Source: Hyposmocoma kahamanoa (taxonomy: Eukaryota; Arthropoda; Insecta; Lepidoptera; Cosmopterigidae). From it: a stretch of DNA of 64,000 nt. The notes beneath the pieces were generated by a model. That model saw only the letters and a list, made by a program, of their open reading frames with translations, searched no databases and was not told the DNA's origin. The stretch covers positions 1,177,299 to 1,241,298 of the forward strand of contig NW_020653333.1 of assembly GCF_003589595.1 (NCBI RefSeq). Reading direction: 5' to 3'. Within the stretch, counting starts at the first letter, position 1. Each line of letters opens with the position of its first letter. The position numbers and the translations under genes were made by a program. Below are positions 22,701-33,622 of this stretch, piece after piece.

Positions 22701-24884
22701 TGGGCATGATAGCGTCATTCTACTCGTGCATTGCGCTTGGCGTGACTTGGTTACGCGACAAAGAAGACACTACTAACACCTTTATAGCTGCTGCCACTAC
22801 AGGACTCATTTACAAGAGCACTGCAGGTTTAAAGTCAATGGGATTAGGTAAATATCTTGATCAATTCTGATTTATAAAAGAACTTGTGTAAATGAAGGAA
22901 GCAATAAATGTATGCAGGATTGTAACAATCAAAGGTTCCAAATTTCTACTAGGAGGCATAAATAATAATCATGTTTAAGTTAACCATTTAAAAAGTGGTT
23001 GCAATAGACAAAACCTCTGACAAATTTTATTTTACTTATATATTTAAAAAGAAAGTCAATTAATACAATAGCAGATTCATAATCTGAACAATGATGATAC
23101 AAAGATAGAACAGACATACAGAAAAAAACCTTCGATCTGACTGTACTTAAACAATGTTTGTTTGCTAAACCGAGGCTACTGCTCTTACCAACTGTGCCAC
23201 AGATCGAGTTGGTCTGCTGACTTACGAATTTCTTTAGTAAACATTGGGTTTAAACGGTTTTTTTGGCCGTAGCGCCTCCTGTGAAAAACTGAATGTTTTC
23301 TTCACTCAGGTACGTTTACAGCTACCAGAAGCTGACAAGAGATGTCGCTATACTAATTGCAATATTTATTTTGTTATTCATTGGCAAAATCGTCGCGCAA
23401 AACGACGGAGCCATAGACACAAAAGTTGAAGTTGAAGCATTGACCTACTAAGAAATGGACGTCAAGTCTAATACAAAAAACCCGAAAAAAATGTCCGAAG
23501 TTAACCTATACAAACGTATTGACATATAACGAAATCCAAAAAAAACTAAAACATTTAATTTAAATGTAACGTCATTGCAATACTACCTCTAATTTTGCTA
23601 GCAACAATTTAATGGCCCAAAACACTATATTCAGCTTCTACTGGAAACTTGAAAGTTGAAAACAAAATGCACCATATTTAGCTTTGACTGAAAATTACTT
23701 GAACACAAGAGTAATGGGGCACTTAAAGAAATAATAAAGAGTTGGGCAGATACATACATACAAATATTACAAATGTGAAAATATGCGTGTACTATATGAA
23801 ATGCACCAATATTCCAACTCAACGTAAACTCATATATCCGTAATTCCGAAAACCGATTTATAATAAAACCGTTATGCTTTCAAGTAATTTTGATGCTTTT
23901 TACAAAGACAAAATTAGCTTTTGTTTAACATTGGACATTATGACAATTCGAGCTAACGTTATTTCAGGCAAATATATTTTCTGACTTCTGATAGGTAATC
24001 CCAAGCCGTAAAACGAGTACAATATTTTGTTAGTTACTGCTAACGTTTAATAAAAATCATTATAAAAATGAGATTAAAATCAAGCAACTCTATAGTTCTA
24101 TCTCTAAATATTCTAAATATTTCAATCGCTTGTGGTTCGAACAATTGAAAATGACCAAGAAGTTTGTATAAGCTTCTTGAAATTGACGTATGGGTCTCTT
24201 TCCATCTTTTGCGCATGCAATGTATAGAAAAAGGACAGTTGATTATTTTGTTTGCTTTTATATTTATATTTACGATTCATTTATATATAAATTAAATACT
24301 ATACAACTGTACAAAATAACACTTTTAAATAATTACTATGATAACACAATATATTTGTTTAGTGAAAATATGATAAAAAATCCTGTTTTTACACTTTACT
24401 GAGTTCTTTTTACAAGTTATTATTATCTATTACTGCATGATTGACAACCGCGCTGTCAGTCGAACAAACGAAGACGGTTTCGCGATTGACGCTCTTTATG
24501 CGATTTTAACGCGCTATAGGTGCGGACACTTTTTAGCGAGAACCCGACGTACATTGTTATTAGTGATCTTCAATTAAACAAATGATCATAGGAATTTTTG
24601 TGTGTTTTATATATTTGTATCAATAACAGTAACAAACTACTGGTGTATTTTCACAAAAAATAGAATTAATAACATAATAGTATAACATCATGATATTCAC
24701 AAAATAAATATTACAATAGCAGATTTTTTCTTTAATATGTTTCTGGGAGGAATAATGAAGTGAATTTTTGCAGTCGTTACACTTAACTTTGGTATTTTCA
24801 GGCGCCGTCTTGGGTCTCACATTCGCCGGCATGTATACACTGATCACAGATAACGACAACATATGGAGCAAAGCACGGATATAA
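19779..24884 (+). CDS. Tim23: mitochondrial import inner membrane translocase subunit Tim23
   Basis: Channel subunit of the TIM23 presequence translocase in the inner mitochondrial membrane. Exons: 19779-19998, 20601-20708, 22680-22847, 24802-24884. All junctions are GT-AG and every intron interrupts a glycine codon after its first base. The 579 bases encode 192 aa (human about 209). The N-terminal soluble domain has the conserved LSPYLNFDPHYIP block, which in the family contacts the presequence and Tim50. Four hydrophobic segments of the Tim17/Tim22/Tim23 fold follow, around GMSFMTGSGLGGVTGLYKGLR, TLGMIASFYSCIALGV, NTFIAAATTGLIYKSTAGLK and GAVLGLTFAGMYTLI. The start is the ATG at 19779; the frame extends upstream only into non-ATG codons. 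Intron 2 contains a Penelope-like element and a SINE; intron 3 contains a SINE D copy. It is divergent from DSCC1 upstream. Confidence 0.96.
20803..21660 (+). mobile_element. Penelope-like element, 5'-truncated, in Tim23 intron 2
   Basis: Terminal motifs (AGGAAATGAAACTATTTTTCC at about 20811 and TAAATCCGGAAAAATAGTT..AACCTAAGAACTCG at about 21596-21655) bracket a coding remnant with a GIY-YIG nuclease signature. The same termini occur alone at 8626-8890. The reverse-transcriptase part is absent. Confidence 0.7.
21173..21526 (+). pseudogene. GIY-YIG endonuclease remnant of the Penelope-like element
   Basis: The open frame carries CNNPLQDAGVYKLDCECG, LLYIGRTKRSICTRVKENL and KSAVCEH. This is the GVYK..YIG..R order typical of the C-terminal GIY-YIG nuclease of Penelope-like retroelements. 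The cysteines before and after the first motif match the family. The frame is open for 117 codons and ends shortly after the nuclease core, but the upstream reverse transcriptase is gone, so it is a fragment. It is not a host gene: it lies in a Tim23 intron on the same strand. Confidence 0.7.
21835..22032 (-). repeat. tRNA-derived SINE family C
   Basis: On the minus strand the head reads CCATGGCGGAGTGGCTTGC (A-box-like). Farther on comes CCGAGTTCGATCCCCAGC (B-box-like), separated by a longer-than-tRNA insert, followed by a non-tRNA body. This is the layout of a tRNA-derived SINE rather than a functional tRNA: the cloverleaf cannot close because the A and B boxes are about 45 bases apart and the acceptor strands do not pair. 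Confidence 0.6.
23090..23440. repeat. tRNA-like SINE family D, copy 3
   Basis: Contains the tRNA-like head on the minus strand (CTGTGGCACAGTTGGTAAGAG, A-box-like, at about 23205-23185), the ACGGTTTTTTTGGCCGTAGCGCC block, GACAAGAGATGTCGCT and a tail AAATCGTCGCGCAAAACGACG..CAAAAGTTGAAGTTG. That tail recurs alone at 57835-57893. It lies in Tim23 intron 3. Confidence 0.55.
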
Positions 24885-24915
24885 CAGCTTGTTCCAACCG
24901 CCTATTAGTTGTGTA

Positions 24916-24921
24916 AATAAA
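24916..24921 (+). terminator. Tim23 polyadenylation signal
   Basis: AATAAA lies 32 bases after the Tim23 stop codon, giving a very short 3' UTR if used. Another AAATAAAATA run at about 25560 is a more distal alternative. Confidence 0.55.
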
Positions 24922-25158
24922 TAGACTGTTACTTTAGTTTTTACGTTAAATCAACCAAAGGGATCTACATATTGGGATTTACTCATGCCATATCCTGTAT
25001 GTTAGATATGTGTAATAGCTCATTGTGGGATTTTGCTGGAACTTTATAAAACATTCCTTTTAAATATATTAAACAAAATATATTATATATTTTTAAGTGT
25101 TCAGTAATTGTCTTTATATTATGACAAATTTTATGAACACTTGGTTTAGATTATGTCG

Positions 25159-25381
25159 AAGGGCGTTTTTAAATTAGACGTTTGTAGAAGTGCTGCACAA
25201 GCGCGGCAGCCGCGCGTCTCTAGAGTTTCAGTCGTTTATAGTTCAGTAAATGTGACTGCAAAAGAGGCGCGCGCGTATCACTACAGTGACGCTGCAATTG
25301 CGCTTCTAAATATTGTATGAAAATTAGTAGTGGCGCCACTGCAGTGCTTCTATAAGCGTCTAATTGAATTGAAGGTGCCCT
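25159..25381. mobile_element. MITE family G, copy 1
   Basis: The left end is AGGGCGTTTTTAAATTAGACG and the right end, read inverted, is AGGGCACCTTCAATTCAATTAGACG. Both ends are followed by a TAGAAG..CTGCA block. The interior is GC-rich with GCGCGC runs. A relative lies at 29133-29374. Confidence 0.6.
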
Positions 25382-26089
25382 AAGAACTGCTATTTGTACT
25401 AAAATAAATTGGCAGTCCGGACTTTGTTTCAAAGGCGAAACAAGCGTATTTATGTTAAAACGTTATTTTTGGGATTATTTTCCAGCGAAAGCCTACACGT
25501 ATTTCCTGTATTTGATCATACATCCGTGTCAAACAGGAACGGCATTATACATAGGCCTTAAATAAAATATTTGTTTTGAAAAATTATTTGTTTATTTCAT
25601 TTATACAGTCATAATTGCTATAACTTTTGTACAAGTTTTTTACAGCTTTCGATTCGTGGCCACGAAGCGATGGGACGTTATATGTATGTACAAGAAGAAC
25701 TATTTTATTAATATCTCTCGGCAATATTCGTGTTTCGACTGTCGTCAGATTTCTGACTGAGTAGGTCCCTGTACGAGCTTGCTCGCATAGGTAATAGTAC
25801 CCTTCGCGTATAACCAAGAGGTTGGGTCACTATAAACAAAACTTATGTAGAAAAGATGTAGGGGGCTGTCGTCGGATTTCTATCACTTGGCCGGAAATCG
25901 ACTTGAAAGTATGTATCATTTTTGTTAACTTGCTTGGTAGGTACCATACTTATAGGTATAAGTATTGTTAGGCAAACGTTCTTATAAAAAGGGAAATCGT
26001 TTTAAAGCTCTATATAATTCACATATAAAACAGAACAATAGTACTGAATTCATATTTTTATAGATAAATCTTTTTTTTAGCATAACAAG

Positions 26090-26290
26090 GAAATTTTGGG
26101 TCTTTTATCAGACACCATCTCGTTGTCCTACTTTCTCAAACTCGTATCTCAAGCACAGTTACTGAAATGCAAAAATTGGATAGTATATACAAATTTTGCA
26201 GGCTAATTTCACATCACATTTCCTTCATATTCACACACTGGCTTTTACCTATTCTTAAAGTAATGCATCCAAATTAACACCTGTGAAACT
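26090..26290. repeat. dispersed repeat family J, copy 1
   Basis: Shares TTTCTCAAACTC, TGCAGGCT.ATTTCACATCACATTT, TCCTTCATATT and TTTTACCTATTCTTAAAGTAATGCAT.CAAATTAA with 48960-49150. No ends or coding sequence can be defined. Confidence 0.6.
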
Positions 26291-26560
26291 AAATTCTCAA
26301 AAATATTTACTACCTGTATGTACGTACCTAAATAGTACGTTTTTTTACTTGTACTACTTACTATTATAAAATTAAATGAACAATTTCTAGTTTACGACCT
26401 TAATCTATTTCAAAGACGCACTATAAAAAACTTAAGGAAACAAAGCTTCAAAACATTAAGCGGAAATTTAAAAAATATTATTGTTATTTTTCATTAATTC
26501 TAACGATGTTTTCCTGTACTGTAATTTGTTAACTGAAGAATAATCTCAGTATAGAATACT

Positions 26561-26775
26561 AAAAAAACCGACATGAAAACTACGTGGAATTCGTCTATTT
26601 GCCAAGTTTTATTGAAATCGGTTACCGGAAAGTGCGCGAATAGTTTGCCACTCTTAGAGGTGGGATAATTTGGAGGTACACTCTTTCCAACAAAAAAGAA
26701 TCATCGGTTCACAGAATTATCGCGTAACATATTATGTATACAAAAAAAATCAAGTCGAATTGAACCTCTGAAAAT
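26561..26775 (+). repeat. dispersed repeat family E, copy 2
   Basis: Shorter copy beginning at AAAAAAACCGACATG and carrying AAGTTTTATTGAAATCGGTTACCGGAAAG and a truncated GTCGAATTGAACCTC end. Confidence 0.65.
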
Positions 26776-27967
26776 GATTACGATCTCTGCTTCTTTATTT
26801 ACGTTTTTTTGTAATTCTAAAAAAATCGAGGTACATACATGTAAATTTGTATTTGTATTTATTTATTGTCACATGTACATAGTCAGGTGTTACAAATGTG
26901 TTATAATACGACTGTAGTGTAGAACATGACCCTGAATAGGGCACTGCAAGTCAAGATACAATATAAGAAAATATAATGACAAAAAATAAAAAAATAAAAA
27001 TTTAAAAAAATATTTGGGTAAATTAAAAAATCCAAAGATTACCGAGATATATTAAGAAAATTCTTCTACTGTACGATGATGTTAATCACTAATCACTCTT
27101 CTGATATTATGCATAAGACAATATACAGCTATCAAATTGATATTTTTATACGTTACTCGAGTAATCTGTTAGACGGCTTTTAAGTCTAAAGACTTAACAC
27201 TAAATTACTAGCTAACATAGATATTTCTACCCATAATTATAACATCGACAGACTAAAGCACATAAGTAAGAAATTAACTTCAATACATAGACAGACATAA
27301 GCACACTTAATTTGTTTCACTTCAATTCTAGTGGCGTCTTATTCAACCTTTTACTCTTTCCCTGCATATCTTCACATTATAAATAACACGGAACAACAAA
27401 CTTTGTTTATTTTTTTTACTTTTGTGCTTTAGAGTGTATACTACCTCAGCTCGAATTAAATTTTTTCCCTTACTAATACGGTTCATTTTGCTTGGGTCGA
27501 TCGGCAGGAACACTGGCTTTTTATTTCAGAATTAATTTTTTTACAAACGAAATTAAAGCTATTTGAAAAATGATATCGTATAGTATACGTGTTCTATTTA
27601 ATTCAGTTGATATAAAAAAAAATCATTGTTATATGTAAAGTAATAATTGAACACAGCGGTTTTCTTGTAAAATTTCAAGTTGTGTTTTTTTTCTATCGTA
27701 AGCATTTTTAGTAATCGTGTTTTTACACCAAATAGTAATCAGTGTATGTCCTCAATATTACTATTTTTCAAAGGGATTAATTTAGCACTTTCACTGTTAT
27801 GCGGAATCAACTAAAGCCATTTCAGGTAGTATAAACTCTAAGTCTACCGACACTTGAATTGTTTGACATCTTTCGTACATTAATATAACTTGCTACGTAC
27901 AAATCACGGCATGTGCGGGGTGTGGGAGAGTCGGCTACTTCGTCAAATAATTATACCTTTTCTGTAT

Positions 27968-28412
27968 AAAAAAAACCGGCCTTAAGTTTGTGGAATTACA
28001 TCTATTTGCCAAGTTTTATTGAAATCAGTCAATGTAAAGTAGATGAAGTCCAATAAACCGGATACAAATCCTATATTGCTACCCTTACAGGTATTTTCTT
28101 CAAATTTGATGGGACTACTACTAAGGTACCCCTTTTACAAAACAAAAATTATAGAAATCGGTTCACGAACGTCTTGAGTACTCGCGCAACGTATATACAA
28201 AAATAATTAAAAATCCTCCTTCTTCAGAGTCGATTAAAAAATTTCAAGTATTTACGCAATCGCGTCCCTCTAACCTCGACCTCGGTGGTCTAAAGGGTAT
28301 GACTACCGACAGAACCACCGAACCAGAAAAATAACCGAAATCGGTTTACAAATATGTTCACGTAATAGATAGTATTGTCGAATTGAGAACCTCCTTTTTT
28401 AAGTCGGTTAAA
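27968..28412 (+). repeat. dispersed repeat family E, copies 3 and 4 (tandem)
   Basis: One copy from AAAACCGGCC to about 28241 is followed by a second truncated copy ending GAGAACCTCCTTTTTTAAGTCGGTTAAAAA at 28412. Both are on the plus strand. Confidence 0.6.
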
Positions 28413-28694
28413 AATAGGTTTGATTGTAACCTACTCTAATCATCCATTGATGATTACTTGACAGGTGTTAAGTTGTTTGTTTACACGCGTAAATTATGTG
28501 AAAATTTAGTTTTGTCACTTAATACACGTGTACTCAGCCGTTTGTCGAAATGAAAGGTGTTGTCACATTTTCCTTGTTTGTGTTTAATACAGTATTTTTA
28601 TCGTAAAAAATATTTACTAGATTATAGGTAAACAATAAAAAAAGTCCATTCATATTGTGGCTAATAAAATGTGAAATTGTTATTTCTCATTTGT

Positions 28695-28749
28695 ATATCG
28701 TCGGCTTATTGCAAGAAGTTAGTGACTACTTGCAATAAGCCGACGATAT
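28695..28749. repeat. perfect 21-bp stem hairpin with 13-nt loop
   Basis: The arms 28695-28715 and 28729-28749 are exact reverse complements containing GTCGGCTTATTGCAAG and CTTGCAATAAGCCGAC. The stem is more GC-rich than its surroundings, and no other copy is seen in the window. Confidence 0.85.
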
Positions 28750-29132
28750 GATAATGTGCCATTCATATAAATTTTGATACAATTTTAGAAATGAATGTTT
28801 GGCACAAAATTTATCTAAATTCAGAAAAGCACTTTTAAACAAACTACTAGTAACAGTTTAAAAAAGCTAATCAATAAATTCTTTAGCATCCTTGATATTA
28901 TACATACATTGTATTTAAAATTATTGTTCCGTTCATTTGGCATTTGGCCACAGAACCCTAAAAAACCTAACATTGTAACACGCACAATGGATGCAGTTTT
29001 AAACTATAAACATAACTAATTAGATATATTTATTTATCTACCATCTTAGAGATTCTATCCCTGTACAGTCGATATTAAAAGACCTTCGTCAGTTTACTTA
29101 GCAACTGTGACTTAACCGTATTTCGCTTCCTC

Positions 29133-29374
29133 AAGGCGCCTTCAAATTAGACACTAATAGAAGAGGTGCAGTGGCACCACAGTGGCGCTGCAGCCGTGCC
29201 GCTACTAATTTTTATACAATATGTAGACGCGTAGTTGCAGCGCTACACACGCACATTGTATCGAAATTAAACCTGGCGCGCTTCGGACCCGACCCGCACC
29301 CGGCCCACACCCGCTCTGTGTGTTTTACGCTTAAAAATTGGTGAAGCGCTGCAGTTTAATTTGAAGGTGTCCTT
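29133..29374. mobile_element. MITE family G, copy 2
   Basis: The ends are AAGGCGCCTTCAAATTAGAC on the left and, inverted, AAGGACACCTTCAAATTAAAC on the right. It shares CACTGCAG, CTACTAATTTT.ATACAATAT and TAGTTGCAGCG blocks with copy 1 at 25159, so the two are relatives. Confidence 0.65.
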
Positions 29375-29503
29375 AGACATGGCGTTATGTTCTCGTACAA
29401 AACACAAATATTAACTATTTAGTTTTGTGACAAGGCACCTTTTCTTAGCGACTGTACTCAACACGCAACATTCAGACAGCTCTCTAAAAGTTTATATACG
29501 TAA

Positions 29504-29760
29504 AAGCTCAATTTTCATTGCGGCGGACCGGAATGGAAGCCTATTTTCGTAACCATAGCAACTAGATAGGTGCGTACGAGCCAAAAACAGTGTCGCATGT
29601 CTTCCGGAGACTTCTTGCGCAGTCTCGGAAATTCACTCAGCTACTGTATCGTATCAAGTCTGTACGTTACACAATTGCCATAAAGTTGATTATGCTATGT
29701 ACAACTTCGTTACATAAATTCGCTTCCATTCCATTCTGCAGTAATGTAAATTGAGCCTTA
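29504..29760. mobile_element. MITE family H, uninterrupted copy
   Basis: Inverted ends: GCTCAATTTTCATTGCGGC..GGAATGGAAGC on the left pairs with GCTTCCATTCCATTCTGCAG..AATGTAAATTGAGCC on the right. Read on the minus strand it aligns along its length with the two halves of 39890-40847, but it lacks the 674-bp insertion found there. Confidence 0.7.
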
Positions 29761-30245
29761 GACAACAATATCTAAATAAACCATTAGGCCACAAATTCGG
29801 AACAGTGGCAGTGTTGCGTTCAGCGGGGCGTTCAAGGTTTATGCGTACATTGTGTCTTGTCTTGGATACACTTGCAAACCTTGAAAGCACCACCGTTTAT
29901 AATTTGCGGCCTTACTGTTAGCTTCATTTAAAATTATATAAATTGACAATTGGTATAGAACAACTCATAAAATGTAGCACCAATGTTGAAAACTTGATGC
30001 TAAATGTGGGGGTTATTTTCTTAGGAGATATATTGAAATAATTTATTTATTATTATATTGTGAACAATGTTAATGCGAGAATCATTACGAGCGCGTCTAC
30101 CATGACTTTACAGTAAACTAGTTTTCGCTAGCAATCTCATAATATAAAAAAACCCTTGGTGAAATAAATATACATCTGTAAAATACGAAGTTCACCCTCC
30201 GGTATGGCACCGTCTGTGCATGTTCGAGTACTGTCAAATCAAACT

Positions 30246-30390
30246 GCCTCCGTGGCCGAATGGTGACCATGCTGGACTGCCACGCTGAAGTCCCAGGTTC
30301 GATTTCCGAGTCAATATTTCTCTCGTAAGTTTGGGTGTAATTTATGGCTGTCTACCTATGTGCGGGGCTATGAGTGTGTGTAAAAAATAA
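30246..30390 (+). repeat. tRNA-derived SINE family B, copy 2
   Basis: Head CCTCCGTGGCCGAATGGTGACC (A-box-like), B box GGTTCGATTTCC, then the family body with AATATTTCTC, GTTTGGGTGTAATTTATGG and GTGCGGGGCTATGAGTGTGTG. The middle of the usual tail (CACCCGCGATACAGGG) is deleted here. Confidence 0.75.
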
Positions 30391-30631
30391 GGAATTTTTC
30401 TTTGTGTTCGATATTTGATTTAAAACCGTTGCGGAGAGACTCGAAGTACCATTTGTGAAAGCATGGGAGGCCCTTCACATGTCAGGCAGAATGTACTGAT
30501 TAAAATATGTATTTGGGTGTTCACTAACTTAGGCACAAGGTTTATAAAATTTGTTACTAACACGATATGGAGACATTCTGAATTAAACGAAATATTATTA
30601 TATTATTATTAATAATTATTATAACAAGGTA

Positions 30632-30835
30632 GTTTTGCCACTCTTACAGGTGAATATTTTCTTCAAATTTAAAAGGGACCGCTTCTGAGGTACCGTCTTT
30701 CCAACAAAAAAAGAATCAACAAAATCTGTTCACATGTATTTATTTGTGTGTTATCGCGTAACATACTCGTACATACAAAAAAAATACAGTCGAAATGAGA
30801 ACCTCCACCTTTTTTTTTGAAGGTGATTAAAAAAT
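30632..30835 (+). repeat. dispersed repeat family E, copy 5
   Basis: Begins within the family (GTTTTGCCACTCTTACAGGTG) and keeps the ACATACTCGTACATACAAAAA and GAGAACCTCCACC end. 5'-truncated. Confidence 0.65.
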
Positions 30836-31330
30836 AAGTTTATAATTATAGTAGTAAAACATCATGATATTCATTACAATCAATATTAAAATGGCAACTT
30901 TTGAGGAGAGAGGTATTTAAACATTTCACGAACGAATTTTGTCGATAACTTTTTTATGCTATAACAAGTTATTAAATTTCACATATTCATAATTTGTTTC
31001 GCGTAGTTCGTATTGATTTTATGACTTCATGTGATAAGAGCACATTTGACATATGATCGATCACATGTAGCTATTATACAAAAGGTAAAAATAATATCGC
31101 TTATTAGACTATTTTGTATAGGTAAATTGTAGAGCGCCCCTAGCGCATAGCGGTCACAAGAATCATAACAAAATGTTAGACAACCTCATTACATAGTCTC
31201 AAACTAAGTGTGAATTCACTGTACTACTCAGAACATCCAGACCACAATCAATTTAGAAAAAGAAAAGTTAATGTCCTAAATTGGTCAAACCGAGTATCTC
31301 CTCATCCCGCGCCCACATTTCAATCCGTCG

Positions 31331-31382
31331 TCGGGCCATCGAAGTCGTCTAAGGAATGTCTTAGACGGCTTGGATGGCCCGA
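31331..31382. repeat. 52-nt imperfect hairpin
   Basis: The arms TCGGGCCATCGAAGTCGTCTAAG and CTTAGACGGCTTGGATGGCCCGA pair over 23 positions with two mismatches around a six-base loop. No coding role is apparent. Confidence 0.7.
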
Positions 31383-33622
31383 TCTACGAAATGTATCTAT
31401 GTTATATTCCTCTATGGGGGATAAAAAGAAGGTAGTAAGTAGCCAGCATCAATTTTAAAGTGTTTAAAAATAGATTCTTTTGATAGTCTCTACTTTTATT
31501 TTTTTAAACTACCTCTATGTAAATATATCAACATATATTACATTTGTCATATATTTTTCATGTTATGTATTTTTATTTAACCATAATTGAACTTCCCTGA
31601 TCCTTCCTTCCAAGTTATTTTTCCTTTCCATTTGTTTTCCGTAAATAAGTTTGCCTGTTTTGCAGTGGCACTAACGCAAACCGCGAAGTGCCAGAAACAA
31701 GAAAAAAACGTACTTAAAGTGCAATTTACAATTTAAGTTAGAATTAGAGCCAACTGTTATTGTGTAGTCGTGGTAGAGTCGCAGTTGGATATTTTTTACA
31801 TGGCTCCAATACAACCTCTAGTGACAACAACTATAACTTAGGCATGAGTAAAGCAACACAAAATACAACATAGCAACTTCATTAAGCCATTCATCATATT
31901 AAATTATTAACAAAAGTACACAACACTTCTAACATCATATTCTTACATTCGTCTTTATATTATACCTATGTATAGTTTACTGACCATTATAATTTAGATA
32001 CAATTGGCAAAAAGCTATCTATGGTATTAGTTAATATAGTGTGTGGAGTTTAAAAAGTACCACACCGCTGCATTTCAACAGTTCCAAAGTAATTTTTTTA
32101 TTTACCTTTATCACACAAGTGAATACTAAATGTTCTAATTTTTTATGGAAACAAGACACTGACAAGACAATTTCTATTGGTTAAATAAAATAGGACTGAT
32201 ACTGACCATTTGTCCCCTTTCTCAGATTTGTCCAAATGTCTTACCAATGAATTTAGTATTTTTGAGATTTATTACTCTAGAAAGTCATACGCAAAATAGG
32301 CGCTTTGTCGTCGAGTTGCGGATACCAGCCCGTTGCACCAAGTACCAAGTACTCTAGAAAGTCATTGATATATTGCTGCTTCTTAACAATGGCGGCCCAA
32401 AAGTGATGCTCCTCAATTTATTTTAAATCACCTGCTTGATCAATTACGTTTATTAGTGACTCTTCTTAACTTGGCATTGGCGGGTTTACCGATATGGTAT
32501 TGATGGGGTTGTAACATTATAAAGTAGAAGTACCGCATAGTCATTTTTACTTGACATTGGCGAAATCATCGTTTGTTTCGATGGAGCCATGGCATTTAAA
32601 AGAAGAAGACTCTAAATCAATGGTCACAATATTTACACACTTATCAGAGTATGGTTTGAGCCCCACTTGTCAGTATGCTGGGTAATGACAATATTGAAAC
32701 CTAAATTATAGGTATTAAAGGGTCGGCTCAATATAATAACTATTACACTGGACTTGCCATTCATAGGAAATAGAATCTATACAAACTGTACAATAGTTGC
32801 TATGATAATATTTTGTTTCAGTAAATTAAAGGATGTTATAGGCTTTGCATAGGTAATCAGATATGTTTGTCATTATACATTGTATAGATTATGTATGGTA
32901 TAAATAGCTATACCTTTGAGTGAAACATGCTTTTAAAAAAATATCTACAGATAGATAAAACACTAGCAGGCTTGGCATGAGTGAAAAGGGAAAAAATCTA
33001 ATGACAGTAGAGCAATTTTCTTCCGTTTGACGCTTTTAATAGCATTAAGAAGCGCTATCGTTACGCACGCACGTGTGACGCCATTTTAAAGACAATTGTT
33101 TTGGTCTTCATGCTTATACTAAGCCCGCAGATGAGAAGAATATGCCAAAATGACTTAGCAATATAAGTTCAAATAGTATTCAATCACAATGAAACTGTGA
33201 AAACATTCTTGACAAAAATTATCAATGTATAAACAACATTTGTAAACATTACATTGACATATCTGTTTAGGCAAGGAGACTGATAAGTCACCTTGAAAAT
33301 TTATCATAAGAAACCTTGCGAGGTAAAAATATATACAGCAGCAGTGAGCAATATGTAACATAATTATAGACCTAATGGCACTAGTATGATATTTATGAAG
33401 ATGTTTTGGCTATGCTAATCTAGTAAGTATTACCCAAAACAGAGTCAAAATTAAGTAAACACTAAAATATACAATAACAAGCTACTAAAACTTGAATCAC
33501 ATTGCATACAGTTCAAATCAATGAGTATATTAAACGCAAGCTATAGACTTATAGTCAAATCTCAACTGAATTTTGCAGTCTTTGCTGCAACCTCTCAGTT
33601 TTGAGGCGCAGCCATTCTGATG

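Larger units (their letters stand above)
25400..33600. other. intergenic region between Tim23 and DENND6
   Basis: No exon with recognisable protein similarity. Open frames are short and uninformative. It carries several family E copies, one SINE B copy, two MITEs (29133-29374 and 29504-29760), a sharp hairpin at 28695-28749 and another at 31331-31382. A dispersed AT-rich block at about 26090-26290 is repeated at about 48960-49150. The right 1.5 kb may include the 3' UTR of DENND6 (minus strand), whose nearest clear AATAAA on that strand is around 32100. Confidence 0.6.
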
